From an uncultured Flavobacteriaceae bacterium (GTDB taxonomy: Bacteria > Bacteroidota > Bacteroidia > Flavobacteriales > Flavobacteriaceae): 64,000 nt of DNA. The notes below the pieces were generated by a model. The model was not told the origin of the DNA, did not search any database, and worked only from the letters and a program-made list of their open reading frames with translations. Position numbers and translations under genes: made by a program. Shown in pieces: positions 27,036-35,473 of the stretch (positions within the stretch are counted from its first letter, which is position 1; each line of letters starts with the position of its first letter). Location of the stretch: NCBI GenBank assembly GCA_905479065.1, contig CAJQLB010000036.1, positions 1-64,000 on the forward strand, read 5' to 3'.

Positions 27036-27938
27036 ATGAGTAATTACACCTACCTACTTTTGTCAGTATTTATTTTTTCAGGGTGCACATCATCAAACAA
27101 TAAGTCATACATTGAAAATAATAGTATTAAACATGTCATTTTAATTGGTTCAGATGGTTTTGGCGCCTATGCCTTTAATAATAAAGCGAATATTCCTAAC
27201 ATTAGAGAAATGATGTTAAAAGGGAGTTATTCTCTGAAGGCACGTGCTGTTTTTCCCACATCAAGTGCTGTAAATTGGGCGTCAATGATTATGGGTTCTG
27301 GACCAGAACTACACGGTTTTACCGAATGGGGAAGTAAACAACCAGAATTACCTCCAAGAGTTAACGGAACCGATAGTATCTACCCCAGTATCATAAGTTT
27401 GATAAATGAGCAATTACCGAATGAAAAAAAAGGTGTTGTGTATACTTGGAGTGGTATTGGTTATTTGTTTGAAAAAAGTTTGGTCGATTTAAATTACAAT
27501 GGTAAGTCAGATAATGACACATTAGATAAGGCCTTAGAATTTATTGTTTCTGAAAAACCAGCATTCACTTTTATTCATTTTGATGAGCCAGATATTACAG
27601 GACACGACAGGGGTCATGATACTGAAGCCTATTATAAAGCTATCCAAACGATTGACTCACATGTCGGGACAATAGTGAATACCCTGAGTAAGGAAAACAT
27701 GTTAAAACATTCTGCCATCATTTTTTCATCTGACCATGGTGGCATTGGTAAAACTCATGGCGGAAAAACATTATTAGAAACCGAAATACCATGGATTATT
27801 TTTAGCCCAAACGTCTCACCGAAAGGCGCCCTTAATAAAAGTATCGTGACCTACGACACTGCTAGTACAATTGCCGATCTGTTAAACTTGACAATTCCGA
27901 ATTATTGGAGAGGAAAATCAGTTTTAAAAAATAATTAA
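27036..27938 (+). CDS. Alkaline phosphatase/phosphodiesterase superfamily lipoprotein
   Basis: A protein of about 300 aa of the type I phosphodiesterase/nucleotide pyrophosphatase fold. From the ATG at 27036 it has a lipoprotein signal (LLLSVFIFSGC; Cys about residue 17); an upstream ATG at 27006 would add ten residues. Seen: metal-site Asp in LIGSDGFGAYAF, the nucleophile region FPTSSAVNWASM with Ser where many relatives have Thr, GPELHGFTEWG, DEPDITGHDRGHD and SSDHGGIGKTHGG. All zinc ligands appear present, so it should be an active periplasmic phosphohydrolase. Substrate unknown. Confidence 0.88.
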   Translation: MSNYTYLLLSVFIFSGCTSSNNKSYIENNSIKHVILIGSDGFGAYAFNNKANIPNIREMMLKGSYSLKARAVFPTSSAVNWASMIMGSGPELHGFTEWGSKQPELPPRVNGTDSIYPSIISLINEQLPNEKKGVVYTWSGIGYLFEKSLVDLNYNGKSDNDTLDKALEFIVSEKPAFTFIHFDEPDITGHDRGHDTEAYYKAIQTIDSHVGTIVNTLSKENMLKHSAIIFSSDHGGIGKTHGGKTLLETEIPWIIFSPNVSPKGALNKSIVTYDTASTIADLLNLTIPNYWRGKSVLKNN

Positions 27939-27941
27939 ACC

Positions 27942-28577
27942 ATGAAAGTAGTATCAACAAACATCGGAATAGCGCAAAGTGTTGTCATCAACAATGAGAA
28001 ACAACTAACTGGAATCTATAAAAACCCATCAAATAGACCTATATTTTTAGATAAAACTCATGTGCAAGGAGATGAAATATCAAATAAAAAAGTTCACGGT
28101 GGCACCTTTAAAGCATGTTACTTATTTTCTGCAGATAGCTATGACCATTGGAGAAATTTATATCCAGATATTACATGGGATTTTGGTATGCTTGGTGAAA
28201 ATTTAACAATTTCAGGTCTAACTGAAGGGCAATTAAATGTTGGTGACATTTACAAAGTAGGATCTGCTTTGGTTCAAATAACGCAACCACGCGAACCATG
28301 TGCAACATTAGCTGCTAAAATTGGCTCACCAAAGATTGTAAAACAATTTATTGAACATTGTAAACCAGGAGTGTATACACGTGTTTTAGAGACAGGTCAA
28401 GTCACTGTTGGTGACTCGCTAATATTGGTTAAAAAGGCTTCCTCGAGCATTTCAATTAAAGATTTTTTCACATTACTCTACGAAAAAGATAAAAACCAAC
28501 AGCATCTTAAGATTCTTGTGAACAATCATTCTATTTCCTTAGAGAAGAGACAACAATTGAAGCGATTCTTAACTTAA
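27942..28577 (+). CDS. MOSC domain-containing protein
   Basis: A 211-aa protein related to YiiM. Seen: VHGGTFKACYLFSADSYDHW at about residues 48-67, FGMLGENLTISGL, and the conserved cysteine in QPREPCATLAAKIG, which binds molybdenum-cofactor sulfur or a persulfide in MOSC proteins. The C-terminal helical part (LLYEKDKNQQHLKILV) resembles the YiiM three-helix tail. It follows the phosphodiesterase gene after 3 nt. It is likely to handle Moco-dependent reduction of N-hydroxylated compounds; this is inference from family. Confidence 0.9.
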   Translation: MKVVSTNIGIAQSVVINNEKQLTGIYKNPSNRPIFLDKTHVQGDEISNKKVHGGTFKACYLFSADSYDHWRNLYPDITWDFGMLGENLTISGLTEGQLNVGDIYKVGSALVQITQPREPCATLAAKIGSPKIVKQFIEHCKPGVYTRVLETGQVTVGDSLILVKKASSSISIKDFFTLLYEKDKNQQHLKILVNNHSISLEKRQQLKRFLT

Positions 28578-28660
28578 TTATCCAAGATTGAAAACAATAA
28601 ATCCGTGTTTTTAATTACTACTCAATCGACAAGTTCATAAACTGTAAAAAATGGTATCTT

Positions 28661-29419
28661 TTATCTGGTGAAAACCAACTCTGTTTCTGTTGACATAGTT
28701 TCACTAAATCCATAACCACCGTAATTAAAGCCCTTAATGTCATTAATATGATTCGCATTTGAATCGACAACATAACGCGCCATCAGCCCTCGAGCAATTT
28801 TAGCAAAAATAGCGATGGTTTTATATTCGCCGTTTTTAAAATCCTTAAATATTGCATTTATCACTGGGACTTTTAATACTTTTTTGTCAATAGCCTTAAA
28901 ATACTCAACACTGGCTAAATTTAGAAGAAGTTCATCATCCTTTAGTTCATCGTTCAAAGCACTTGTAATTTTCTTTCTCCAAAACTCATATAGATTTTTA
29001 TTTTTTCCAACTGGAAACTTGGTTCCCATTTCTAACCGATAAGGCTGCATTAGATCCATTGGTTTTAAAATACCATAAAGACCTGATATAATTCGGATGG
29101 TATTTTGAACTTTATCAAATTTACTTTCAGGGATAGTATATGCATCAAGTCCTTTATAAACATCTCCTGAAAAAGCGAACAAAGCTTGTCTTGAATTTGA
29201 AGTATTGAACGGTAATTGCCAATCCTGATTCCGCTCATAATTGAGCTGACCCAAATTAGCTGAAATTTTCATGAGCTTAGATAATTCTTGACCTGATTTT
29301 TTTTTAAGTATTTTGTTTAAATGTTCAGACTCTTTCAAAAAACAGGCACTTGTTGTGATTTTTGTTGGAATTTCGGATTCAAAATTAAGCGATTTGGCTG
29401 GAGATAATACTAACTTCAT
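28661..29419 (-). CDS. yaaA: Peroxide stress protein YaaA (DUF328)
   Basis: A 252-aa protein of the YaaA/UPF0246 family, which limits intracellular iron and protects DNA during peroxide stress. Seen: MKLVLSPAKSLNFE at the start, ALFAFSGDVYKGLDA in the middle, LYGILKPMDLMQPYRLEMG, and the C-terminal ARGLMARYVVDSNANHIND and FNYGGYGF. Full length. A TAACTTTG -7 element lies about 23-30 nt upstream. It is convergent with the MOSC gene, with no clear terminator between them. Confidence 0.95.
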   Translation of the reverse strand: MKLVLSPAKSLNFESEIPTKITTSACFLKESEHLNKILKKKSGQELSKLMKISANLGQLNYERNQDWQLPFNTSNSRQALFAFSGDVYKGLDAYTIPESKFDKVQNTIRIISGLYGILKPMDLMQPYRLEMGTKFPVGKNKNLYEFWRKKITSALNDELKDDELLLNLASVEYFKAIDKKVLKVPVINAIFKDFKNGEYKTIAIFAKIARGLMARYVVDSNANHINDIKGFNYGGYGFSETMSTETELVFTR

Positions 29420-29441
29420 AGTTTAAATTTTTCGTACGAGT

Positions 29442-29449
29442 CAAAGTTA
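29442..29449 (-). promoter_or_regulatory. Bacteroidota -7 element (TAACTTTG) for yaaA
   Basis: The minus strand has ATTG directly followed by TAACTTTG, matching TAnnTTTG, about 23 nt before the ATG. No TTG at the expected -33 distance. The remaining region towards rluD (29450-29602) shows no other gene or fold. Confidence 0.4.
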
Positions 29450-29602
29450 CAATTCACATTTGAAATTATTGTAATGGTTTATATTTATTATAATTTCTTG
29501 AATAAGTAATATCTATTTAGACAGTTAAATTGAGATACTTCAGTATTTTAATATATAAATGTTTGATTTTCGCAAACTATACAATAAAACAATTACTCGA
29601 AA

Positions 29603-29635
29603 AACACATCAAACTCAAGCTATATTTGATGTGTT
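29603..29635 (-). terminator. rluD terminator whose 5' arm lies in the coding sequence
   Basis: AACACATCAAA (29603-29613) is complemented exactly by TTTGATGTGTT (29625-29635), an 11-bp stem with an 11-nt loop. On the minus strand the 5' arm is formed by the final Thr-His-Gln codons of rluD, the stop codon lies in the loop, and GTTTTTC follows the stem. Confidence 0.65.
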
Positions 29636-30639
29636 GCATAGGAACGCCATTTTTCAATACATGTTTTCATATCATTCGGAATATCGGCGGTAAAACTCAT
29701 AAACTCACCTGTTTTTGGGTGCACAAATCCTAAAGTTTCTGCATGTAATGCTTGACGTGGTAAAACTTTAAAACAGTTCTCAACAAACTGCTTATATTTT
29801 GAAAACGTTGTTCCTTTTAATATCAGATTACCACCATAGCGTTCGTCGTTAAATAAGGTATGTCCAATATGTTTCATATGCACACGTATTTGATGTGTTC
29901 TACCAGTCTCGAGCGTACATGAAACCAAGGTTACATAGGTAAAATTCTCTAGCACTTTGTAATGAGTTACGGCAGACTTACCTTTTTCAGGAGCATCATC
30001 GAGAAAGACCGTATTTTGTAATCTATTTTTTGGATGTCTTCCAATATTACCTGATATGGTTCCTTCTTGCTCAATAAGGTTACCCCAAACCAGAGCGATA
30101 TAATTACGTTTACTCGTTTTTTTAGCAAACTGATTTGATAAATGTGCCATAGCATCCTCGGTTTTTGCAATCACTAAAAGACCGCTAGTATCTTTATCTA
30201 TACGGTGAACTAAACCTGGTCGTTCGCTTGAATTATTTGGTAAATTATCAAAATGATAGGTCAATGCGTTAATTAAAGTCCCCGAGTAGTTTCCATGTCC
30301 TGGGTGTACCACCATACCAGCAGGTTTATTTACCACTAATAACTCGTCATCTTCATAAACTATGTCAATGGGAATATTTTCCGGAACCAATAAATGTTCA
30401 TGAGGGGGATATGACAATAAAACTTTAATTCGATCAAAAGGCTTGACTTTATAATTTGATCTCACTGGGATGTCGTTAACAAAAATACTTCCTTCTTTAG
30501 CTGCTGATTGAATTTTATTCCGAGTAGAGTTTTCGATAAAATTCATTAAATATTTATCTATTCTAAGGGGCTGTTGACCTTGATCAGCAATAAATGAATA
30601 ATGCTCGTGTAAGGTGTTATCATCTTCTATTTTTTTCAC
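29620..30639 (-). CDS. rluD: RluA/RluD-family 23S rRNA pseudouridine synthase
   Basis: A 339-aa pseudouridine synthase. N-terminal S4 RNA-binding domain (LRIDKYLMNFI, GSIFVNDIPVRSNYKV), then the catalytic domain with the Asp nucleophile in VHRIDKDTSGLLVIAKT, LVVNKPAGMVVHPGHGNYSG and LETGRTHQIRVHMKHIGHTLFND. Domain order and length match RluD (helix 69 pseudouridines 1911/1915/1917). The start codon is GTG (30639), 6 nt after the PASTA gene stop, so the two are cotranscribed. The stop sits inside a terminator hairpin. Confidence 0.94.
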   Translation of the reverse strand: MKKIEDDNTLHEHYSFIADQGQQPLRIDKYLMNFIENSTRNKIQSAAKEGSIFVNDIPVRSNYKVKPFDRIKVLLSYPPHEHLLVPENIPIDIVYEDDELLVVNKPAGMVVHPGHGNYSGTLINALTYHFDNLPNNSSERPGLVHRIDKDTSGLLVIAKTEDAMAHLSNQFAKKTSKRNYIALVWGNLIEQEGTISGNIGRHPKNRLQNTVFLDDAPEKGKSAVTHYKVLENFTYVTLVSCTLETGRTHQIRVHMKHIGHTLFNDERYGGNLILKGTTFSKYKQFVENCFKVLPRQALHAETLGFVHPKTGEFMSFTADIPNDMKTCIEKWRSYATHQI

Positions 30640-30645
30640 TTTGAA

Positions 30646-31212
30646 TCAAGGAATTTGGATACCTCTTGAACCATTACCAAGCACCAAATCAATTTTTGAT
30701 TTTTTACGAAGTAACATTCCTGGAGTAATGTTTTTACCCTTGTACTGTATTTTAAGAACCTCATCTTTTCCAATATCATCTGAATAAGAAATATTGCCAA
30801 TTTCAAAACCTAGAGCTTCTAGGGTTGGTTTTGCTTGTCTAAATGTTCGTCGGATAATATTTGGCATGCCAACATTTCGATATCCTGATGGATTGAGTGT
30901 GAGATAAATTTTTCTTTGCTCTTTGACCAAAGATTTTGCCATAGGCGATTGTTCTATCACAGAATATATTGGGTAATTCGGATTATAGTTGGCAGAATCT
31001 TGAACAACTATTTGTAATTTTAAATTTTGAGTTTCTTTTTTTGTCACATCTAATGTCTTTCCAATTAACACCGGGACCTCAATAAATTCACCATGATTAG
31101 TCGTACGATCTAACCATTTTAATACTCCGTAAGACAGTAACATGAGTAATATTGTAGCAAATATTAATTGCAACAAAAAAACCTTACTAAAAACAAAACG
31201 GAGGATCTTCAT
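30646..31212 (-). CDS. Membrane-anchored PASTA-domain protein
   Basis: A 188-aa protein with one N-terminal membrane segment (FVFSKVFLLQLIFATILLMLL) followed by an extracytoplasmic part with tandem PASTA domains: about residues 40-110 (IEVPVLIGKTLDVTKKETQ) and 112-185 (GMPNIIRRTFRQAKPTLEAL, KSKIDLVLGNG). PASTA domains usually bind muropeptides on Ser/Thr kinases or penicillin-binding proteins; no kinase or transpeptidase domain is fused here. It lies divergent from ddl, a cell-wall gene, and upstream of rluD. A TAATTTTG -7 element is 17-24 nt upstream. Confidence 0.9.
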   Translation of the reverse strand: MKILRFVFSKVFLLQLIFATILLMLLSYGVLKWLDRTTNHGEFIEVPVLIGKTLDVTKKETQNLKLQIVVQDSANYNPNYPIYSVIEQSPMAKSLVKEQRKIYLTLNPSGYRNVGMPNIIRRTFRQAKPTLEALGFEIGNISYSDDIGKDEVLKIQYKGKNITPGMLLRKKSKIDLVLGNGSRGIQIP

Positions 31213-31228
31213 ATTTCTCTTTATTTTA

Positions 31229-31236
31229 CAAAATTA
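31229..31236 (-). promoter_or_regulatory. Bacteroidota -7 element (TAATTTTG) for the PASTA-rluD unit
   Basis: The minus strand has TAATTTTG 17-24 nt before the PASTA gene's ATG. TTG occurs 12 nt further up, too close for a standard -33. The divergent region to ddl is 159 bp. Confidence 0.4.
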
Positions 31237-31371
31237 ATCAAAATCAATCAAGTTTACTTGTTATACGCTGCATAATGACAAAAAGGTTTTTCGATTGAAT
31301 AAATAAATGATATTTTTACACTGATTAAACTATTTAAATTTTCTTTTAAACACCATTAGTAAATACGACAG

Positions 31372-32346
31372 ATGAAAAAAAACATTGCCATATTGATGGG
31401 GGGATATTCTAGCGAATATCAAATTTCAATCGATAGTGGAAATGTTGTTTATAATACCTTGAACAGGGACATATATCAACCATTTAAGATTGTGATTTTA
31501 AAAGATAAATGGTTTTATCTAAGTGAAGATGATCAAGAGTATGCTATCAACAAAAATGATTTTTCAATTCTTATCAACGACAACACAGTTACCTTTGATT
31601 GCGCCTTTAATGCCATACATGGTGCGCCGGGAGAAGATGGTTCTCTTCAAGCATATCTCGAGCTTCTTAATATTCCTCACACGAGCTGTGACATGTATCA
31701 AGCCGCAATCACCTTCAATAAAAGAGATTGCTTAAGTATTTTAAAAGCGAATGGCATTAAGACTGCAACCTCTTATTATCTTAATTTTGGTGATCCTATA
31801 AATGAAAAAAAAGTTTTAGATCGTGTGGGATTACCCTGCTTTGTAAAGCCTAATAAATCAGGAAGTAGTTTTGGAATTTCAAAAGTTTATAAAGAAGAAG
31901 AACTCGGTCGTGCTATCGATGTTGCTTATAAAGAGGATAACGAAATTATCATTGAATCTTTTTTAGATGGTATTGAGGTCTCTGTCGGCGTTATAACTTT
32001 TAAAGGAGACATTAAAGTTCTTCCCATCACAGAAATCGTAAGTGATAACGACTTTTTTGATTTTGAAGCAAAGTACTCAGGAGAGTGTCAAGAAATCACG
32101 CCAGCGCGTTTGACAAAAAATGAAACCACAAATACAAATAAGATTGCAAAACAAGTCTACACAATTTTAAAACTCAAAGGTTTTTCAAGAAGTGAATTTA
32201 TTCTCATTGACGAGCAGCCCTATTTGTTAGAAATTAATACAGTTCCGGGGTTGACAAAAGAAAGTATTTTACCACAGCAAGCTATCGCTGCTGGTATGAC
32301 ATTAGAAGAACTGTTTAATAACGCTATTGAAGAAGCGTTAAAATAA
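31372..32346 (+). CDS. ddl: D-alanine--D-alanine ligase
   Basis: A 324-aa ATP-grasp ligase making D-Ala-D-Ala for peptidoglycan. Seen: IAILMGGYSSEYQISIDSG at the N-terminus, AIHGAPGEDGSLQAYLELL, PCFVKPNKSGSSFGISKV (ATP-grasp loop), EIIIESFLDGIEVSVGV, and EINTVPGLTKESILPQQA (magnesium-binding and C-terminal helix). Full length. Divergent from the PASTA gene and 18 nt ahead of coaD, with which it probably shares a transcript. Confidence 0.97.
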   Translation: MKKNIAILMGGYSSEYQISIDSGNVVYNTLNRDIYQPFKIVILKDKWFYLSEDDQEYAINKNDFSILINDNTVTFDCAFNAIHGAPGEDGSLQAYLELLNIPHTSCDMYQAAITFNKRDCLSILKANGIKTATSYYLNFGDPINEKKVLDRVGLPCFVKPNKSGSSFGISKVYKEEELGRAIDVAYKEDNEIIIESFLDGIEVSVGVITFKGDIKVLPITEIVSDNDFFDFEAKYSGECQEITPARLTKNETTNTNKIAKQVYTILKLKGFSRSEFILIDEQPYLLEINTVPGLTKESILPQQAIAAGMTLEELFNNAIEEALK

Positions 32347-32364
32347 AAATATTAATTTAGTGTT

Positions 32365-32820
32365 ATGAAACGAGCGATATTTCCTGGTTCATTTGATCCT
32401 ATAACCCTTGGCCATTACGATATAATTAAAAGAGGTGTCAAGCTTTTTGATGAAATTATAGTAGCTATTGGGGTTAATGCTGACAAAAAATATATGTTTT
32501 CGTTAAAAGAACGTCAACAATTTATAGAACGTACATTTTCTGATGAACCAAAAGTCAAAGTACTTACTTACAGTGGATTAACTGTAGATTTTTGTAAAGA
32601 AATAGGAGTTGAATTTATTTTAAGAGGACTTCGAAATCCTGCAGATTTCGAGTTTGAAAAAGCCATAGCGCACACGAATCGAAATCTAGCACCAATCGAA
32701 ACTATTTTTTTGTTAACCTCAGCCGAAACATCATTCATCGCATCGTCCATAGTTCGAGATGTTATTCGTAACAATGGGGATTTCACCAAGCTCGTACCAT
32801 CGGCTGTAAAATTGAAATAA
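32365..32820 (+). CDS. coaD: Phosphopantetheine adenylyltransferase
   Basis: A 151-aa enzyme of CoA synthesis that adenylates 4'-phosphopantetheine. Seen: AIFPGSFDPITLGHYDII with the nucleotidyltransferase T/HxGH motif (TLGH), LRGLRNPADFEFEKAIA and the C-terminal TSAETSFIASSIVRDVIRN (ISSTxxR-like motif). Full length. It follows ddl after 18 nt. Confidence 0.97.
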   Translation: MKRAIFPGSFDPITLGHYDIIKRGVKLFDEIIVAIGVNADKKYMFSLKERQQFIERTFSDEPKVKVLTYSGLTVDFCKEIGVEFILRGLRNPADFEFEKAIAHTNRNLAPIETIFLLTSAETSFIASSIVRDVIRNNGDFTKLVPSAVKLK

Positions 32821-32899
32821 CAACATCATATTCGAATTAACTTTTTCTAATTAAATATCGATTTTAATAAACATCTCTAGAAGCAACTCCGTAATCAGA

Positions 32900-34522
32900 C
32901 TATAAGGAGTATTCATTCAAGCCTTTGGTGAAAGCTTCTGGGTTTTCGACGAGATGATATCGCGGATCATCGATAGCTTCGACAATAACATCTTTAAAAG
33001 TTGTACTTGATTTATACAAAAGAGTTTTACAGTCACCACTTAGGTGTTTCAAAGTGATTTTTTTATCTGCAAGATGATACTTAGTCACCAAATTAAAAAT
33101 GGCCTCAATGGCCGAATGATCACTTATGCGTGACTCAACAAAATCAATTTCTACACATTTTGGGTCGTTTTTTACATCAAATTTATCGTTAAAAGCACTA
33201 ATACTTCCAAAAAATAACGGGCCCCAAATCTCATAAACTTTAGTTCCATCCTCTTTCAATCGTTTTCTTGCACGAATCCGTTTGGCATTCTCCCAAGAAA
33301 AAACTAAAGCACTGACAATCACACCTGCAATTACTGCGATGGCTAAGTCAAATAATACCGTAAGACTAGAAACTAATATTAAAACAAACAGATCTGCGAT
33401 TGGGATTTTATTTATAATTCTAAAACTTGACCAAGCAAACGTACCGACAACTACCATGAACATCACACCCACAAGTGCAGCAATTGGTACTTGTTCAATT
33501 AAACCTGAAGCAAATAAGATAAACCCGAGTAACGCTAATGCAGCAACAATTCCAGATAATCGACCTCGTCCACCTCCTTTAATGTTAATAATAGATTGAC
33601 CAATCATTGCACAACCTCCCATACCACCAAAAAGACCTGTGATAATATTTGCACCGCCTTGAGCCAAACATTCACGGTTAGAATTTCCACGGGTTTCGGT
33701 TAAATCGTCAATTAGATTTAAAGTCATTAATGACTCAATTAACCCAATTGCAGCTAGAATTAATGCGTATGGACCAATAAATCTCAATGTATTCCAATCA
33801 AAAGGAATTTGCTCAAATATCTTCCACTGAAATTGTGGTAAGCCTCCTTTTAGTCCTTCTCCTCCACCTTCTTTAATGAAACTTCCAACAGTTGCAACAT
33901 CAAGATCACCAAAAATCACAATTCCTGAAACCACAAAAATTGCTAACAACGCTTCTGGTATTTTTTTGGTAAATTTTGGTATAACAAACATAATAGTCAT
34001 TGTCAACGCCACTAATCCTAACATTGTTAATAATTGTGTTCCTTGCATCCAAACCTCTTCTCCATTGGTTACTGTCATAAACATTCCCAGTTGCGATAGA
34101 AAAATAACAATTGCTAAACCGTTGACAAAACCCATCATAACAGGATGCGGGATTAATCTTATGAACTTACCAAGTTTGAATACCCCTGCGAGCATTTGAA
34201 TACCACCCATTAATATGACAGTTGCAAATAGATAATACAATCCTAACTGTTCTCCTTCTTGACCTAACGCATTACCTTCTGCGACCAGTGCAACCATCAC
34301 AACAGCTAAAGCTCCTGTGGCACCACTAATCATTCCAGGTCGACCACCAAAAACTGAGGTTATTAATCCAATCATAAATGCCGCATATAGTCCAACCAAA
34401 GGGTCAACTCCTGCTACGAAGGCAAATGCAACAGCTTCAGGTACTAATGCTAATGCTACTGTTAAACCACTTAAAATATCATTCTTTGCATTAGATGCAC
34501 GCTTATTGATAAACTCAGTCAT
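32900..34522 (-). CDS. SulP family inorganic anion transporter with STAS domain
   Basis: A 540-aa inner-membrane transporter of the SLC26/SulP family (sulfate, bicarbonate or other anions). The membrane part has about 12-14 hydrophobic segments: ALALVPEAVAFAFVAGVDP in TM1, RPGMISGATGALAVVMVALV in the TM3 core, MGGCAMIGQSIINIKGGGRG (conserved family signature). The last 110 residues (GPLFFGSISAFNDKFDV, VEIDFVESRISDHSAIEAI) form a STAS domain. A full promoter lies upstream. The anion is unknown; no carbonic anhydrase or sulfur-assimilation gene is adjacent. Confidence 0.94.
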   Translation of the reverse strand: MTEFINKRASNAKNDILSGLTVALALVPEAVAFAFVAGVDPLVGLYAAFMIGLITSVFGGRPGMISGATGALAVVMVALVAEGNALGQEGEQLGLYYLFATVILMGGIQMLAGVFKLGKFIRLIPHPVMMGFVNGLAIVIFLSQLGMFMTVTNGEEVWMQGTQLLTMLGLVALTMTIMFVIPKFTKKIPEALLAIFVVSGIVIFGDLDVATVGSFIKEGGGEGLKGGLPQFQWKIFEQIPFDWNTLRFIGPYALILAAIGLIESLMTLNLIDDLTETRGNSNRECLAQGGANIITGLFGGMGGCAMIGQSIINIKGGGRGRLSGIVAALALLGFILFASGLIEQVPIAALVGVMFMVVVGTFAWSSFRIINKIPIADLFVLILVSSLTVLFDLAIAVIAGVIVSALVFSWENAKRIRARKRLKEDGTKVYEIWGPLFFGSISAFNDKFDVKNDPKCVEIDFVESRISDHSAIEAIFNLVTKYHLADKKITLKHLSGDCKTLLYKSSTTFKDVIVEAIDDPRYHLVENPEAFTKGLNEYSL

Positions 34523-34545
34523 AATTACCTATATTTAGGAAGCGT

Positions 34546-34575
34546 CAAAAATACATTTAAAATCAATACTGACAA
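34546..34575 (-). promoter_or_regulatory. Full Bacteroidota promoter for the SulP gene (TTG-N19-TATTTTTG)
   Basis: On the minus strand TTG (34575-34573) is followed by 19 nt and TATTTTTG (34553-34546), 24-31 nt before the ATG. This fits the -33/-7 consensus and spacing of Flavobacteriia. Confidence 0.65.
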
Positions 34576-34763
34576 GTCAAAAAAGAAAGTTATACATAAG
34601 TCATAATTAGAGCACACGTATGTTTGAACGCAGTTAAAATAGTGTGGAAATTGTATAACAGCTTTGTATTCTTAAACGTTATTCAAAATCATATGTATTC
34701 AGTTCTAAGGAATTAAATTTGCATGCTAGACTGAACGTTTTATACGTATACTACAACAAAAAA

Positions 34764-35345
34764 TTAAAACAGCTCTCTAATGTTAGCATAACTATTTTTC
34801 AGAGCTTTATCCACCTTTTTTTTTCCTAGCCATTTCGCCTTTGTGATGCCTTCCTTTATTTCAGGAACAAGCTTACCATCAAACGTTGTGTGCATTTTAA
34901 ACCAATATGTGATTTTGATTTTATAGCGACCATTACGTTTAAAAATATGATAAGTTGTACTAAGTGGCTTCGTAATCACAAGACCGGATACCCCTGTCTC
35001 CTCTTCAACTTCTCGAATTGCACCTTCTTCAATTGACTCATGAATTTCAACCTTTCCTTTTGGTAAATCCCATTTGTCATTTCTGTAGATAAATAATACT
35101 TTCTCATCATTATTATAGACTTTACCCCCACCCGCGATAACGTTAGGGAATTTTTTCAGAAACTTTCGAAGTAGTTTATCTGAATTCTTGTGGTATAAAT
35201 AAACCCCTTTAGTGTCTGTTTTTCTAAAATCTCTAATAACACGAGGTAAATCAACGTATTTTAAAGGATAGGTTTTATAGTGTTTATCTGACGAAACTTC
35301 AGATGTTAAGACAATTGGCTTATCGTTAACAAAAATTTTGTACAT
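34764..35345 (-). CDS. NUDIX hydrolase
   Basis: A 193-aa protein. The C-terminal half is a NUDIX domain; the Nudix box is GKVEIHESIEEGAIREVEEETG (GX5EX7REUXEEXG, at about residues 96-117), preceded by VLFIYRNDKWDLPKG. The N-terminal 65 residues (YKIFVNDKPIVLTSEV) are an extra domain seen on Flavobacteriia homologues. It probably hydrolyses a nucleoside-diphosphate-linked compound; substrate unknown. Divergent from pyrE, with 128 bp between the start codons. The 241 bp on its downstream side, up to the SulP gene, hold only the SulP promoter. Confidence 0.92.
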   Translation of the reverse strand: MYKIFVNDKPIVLTSEVSSDKHYKTYPLKYVDLPRVIRDFRKTDTKGVYLYHKNSDKLLRKFLKKFPNVIAGGGKVYNNDEKVLFIYRNDKWDLPKGKVEIHESIEEGAIREVEEETGVSGLVITKPLSTTYHIFKRNGRYKIKITYWFKMHTTFDGKLVPEIKEGITKAKWLGKKKVDKALKNSYANIRELF

Positions 35346-35460
35346 GTGAAGAATACCATATTTGTTACACGTAAAAATACTATTTTTTAGTTCACTAATA
35401 ACATGTTCAAAAAAATAATTTAATTCAAAGAAATTAAATTATTAAAATTAAATTAATGTT

Positions 35461-35468
35461 TAATTTTG
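35461..35468 (+). promoter_or_regulatory. Bacteroidota -7 element (TAATTTTG) for pyrE
   Basis: TAATTTTG matches TAnnTTTG and ends 5 nt before the pyrE ATG at 35474, so the transcript would be nearly leaderless. No TTG at the -33 distance. It supports the ATG at 35474 over an upstream in-frame ATG at 35456. Confidence 0.45.
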
Positions 35469-35473
35469 CAATT

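Noticed and set aside
29530-29733. 67-codon plus-strand frame over the rluD terminator
   Set aside because: Overlaps the rluD 3' end in antisense and its translation resembles no known protein.
33876-34199. 107-codon plus-strand frame opposite the SulP gene, plus similar frames at 33282-33599 and 34317-34538
   Set aside because: Low-complexity, Thr/Ile/Asn-rich translations antisense to a clear membrane-protein gene; no family similarity and no start signals.
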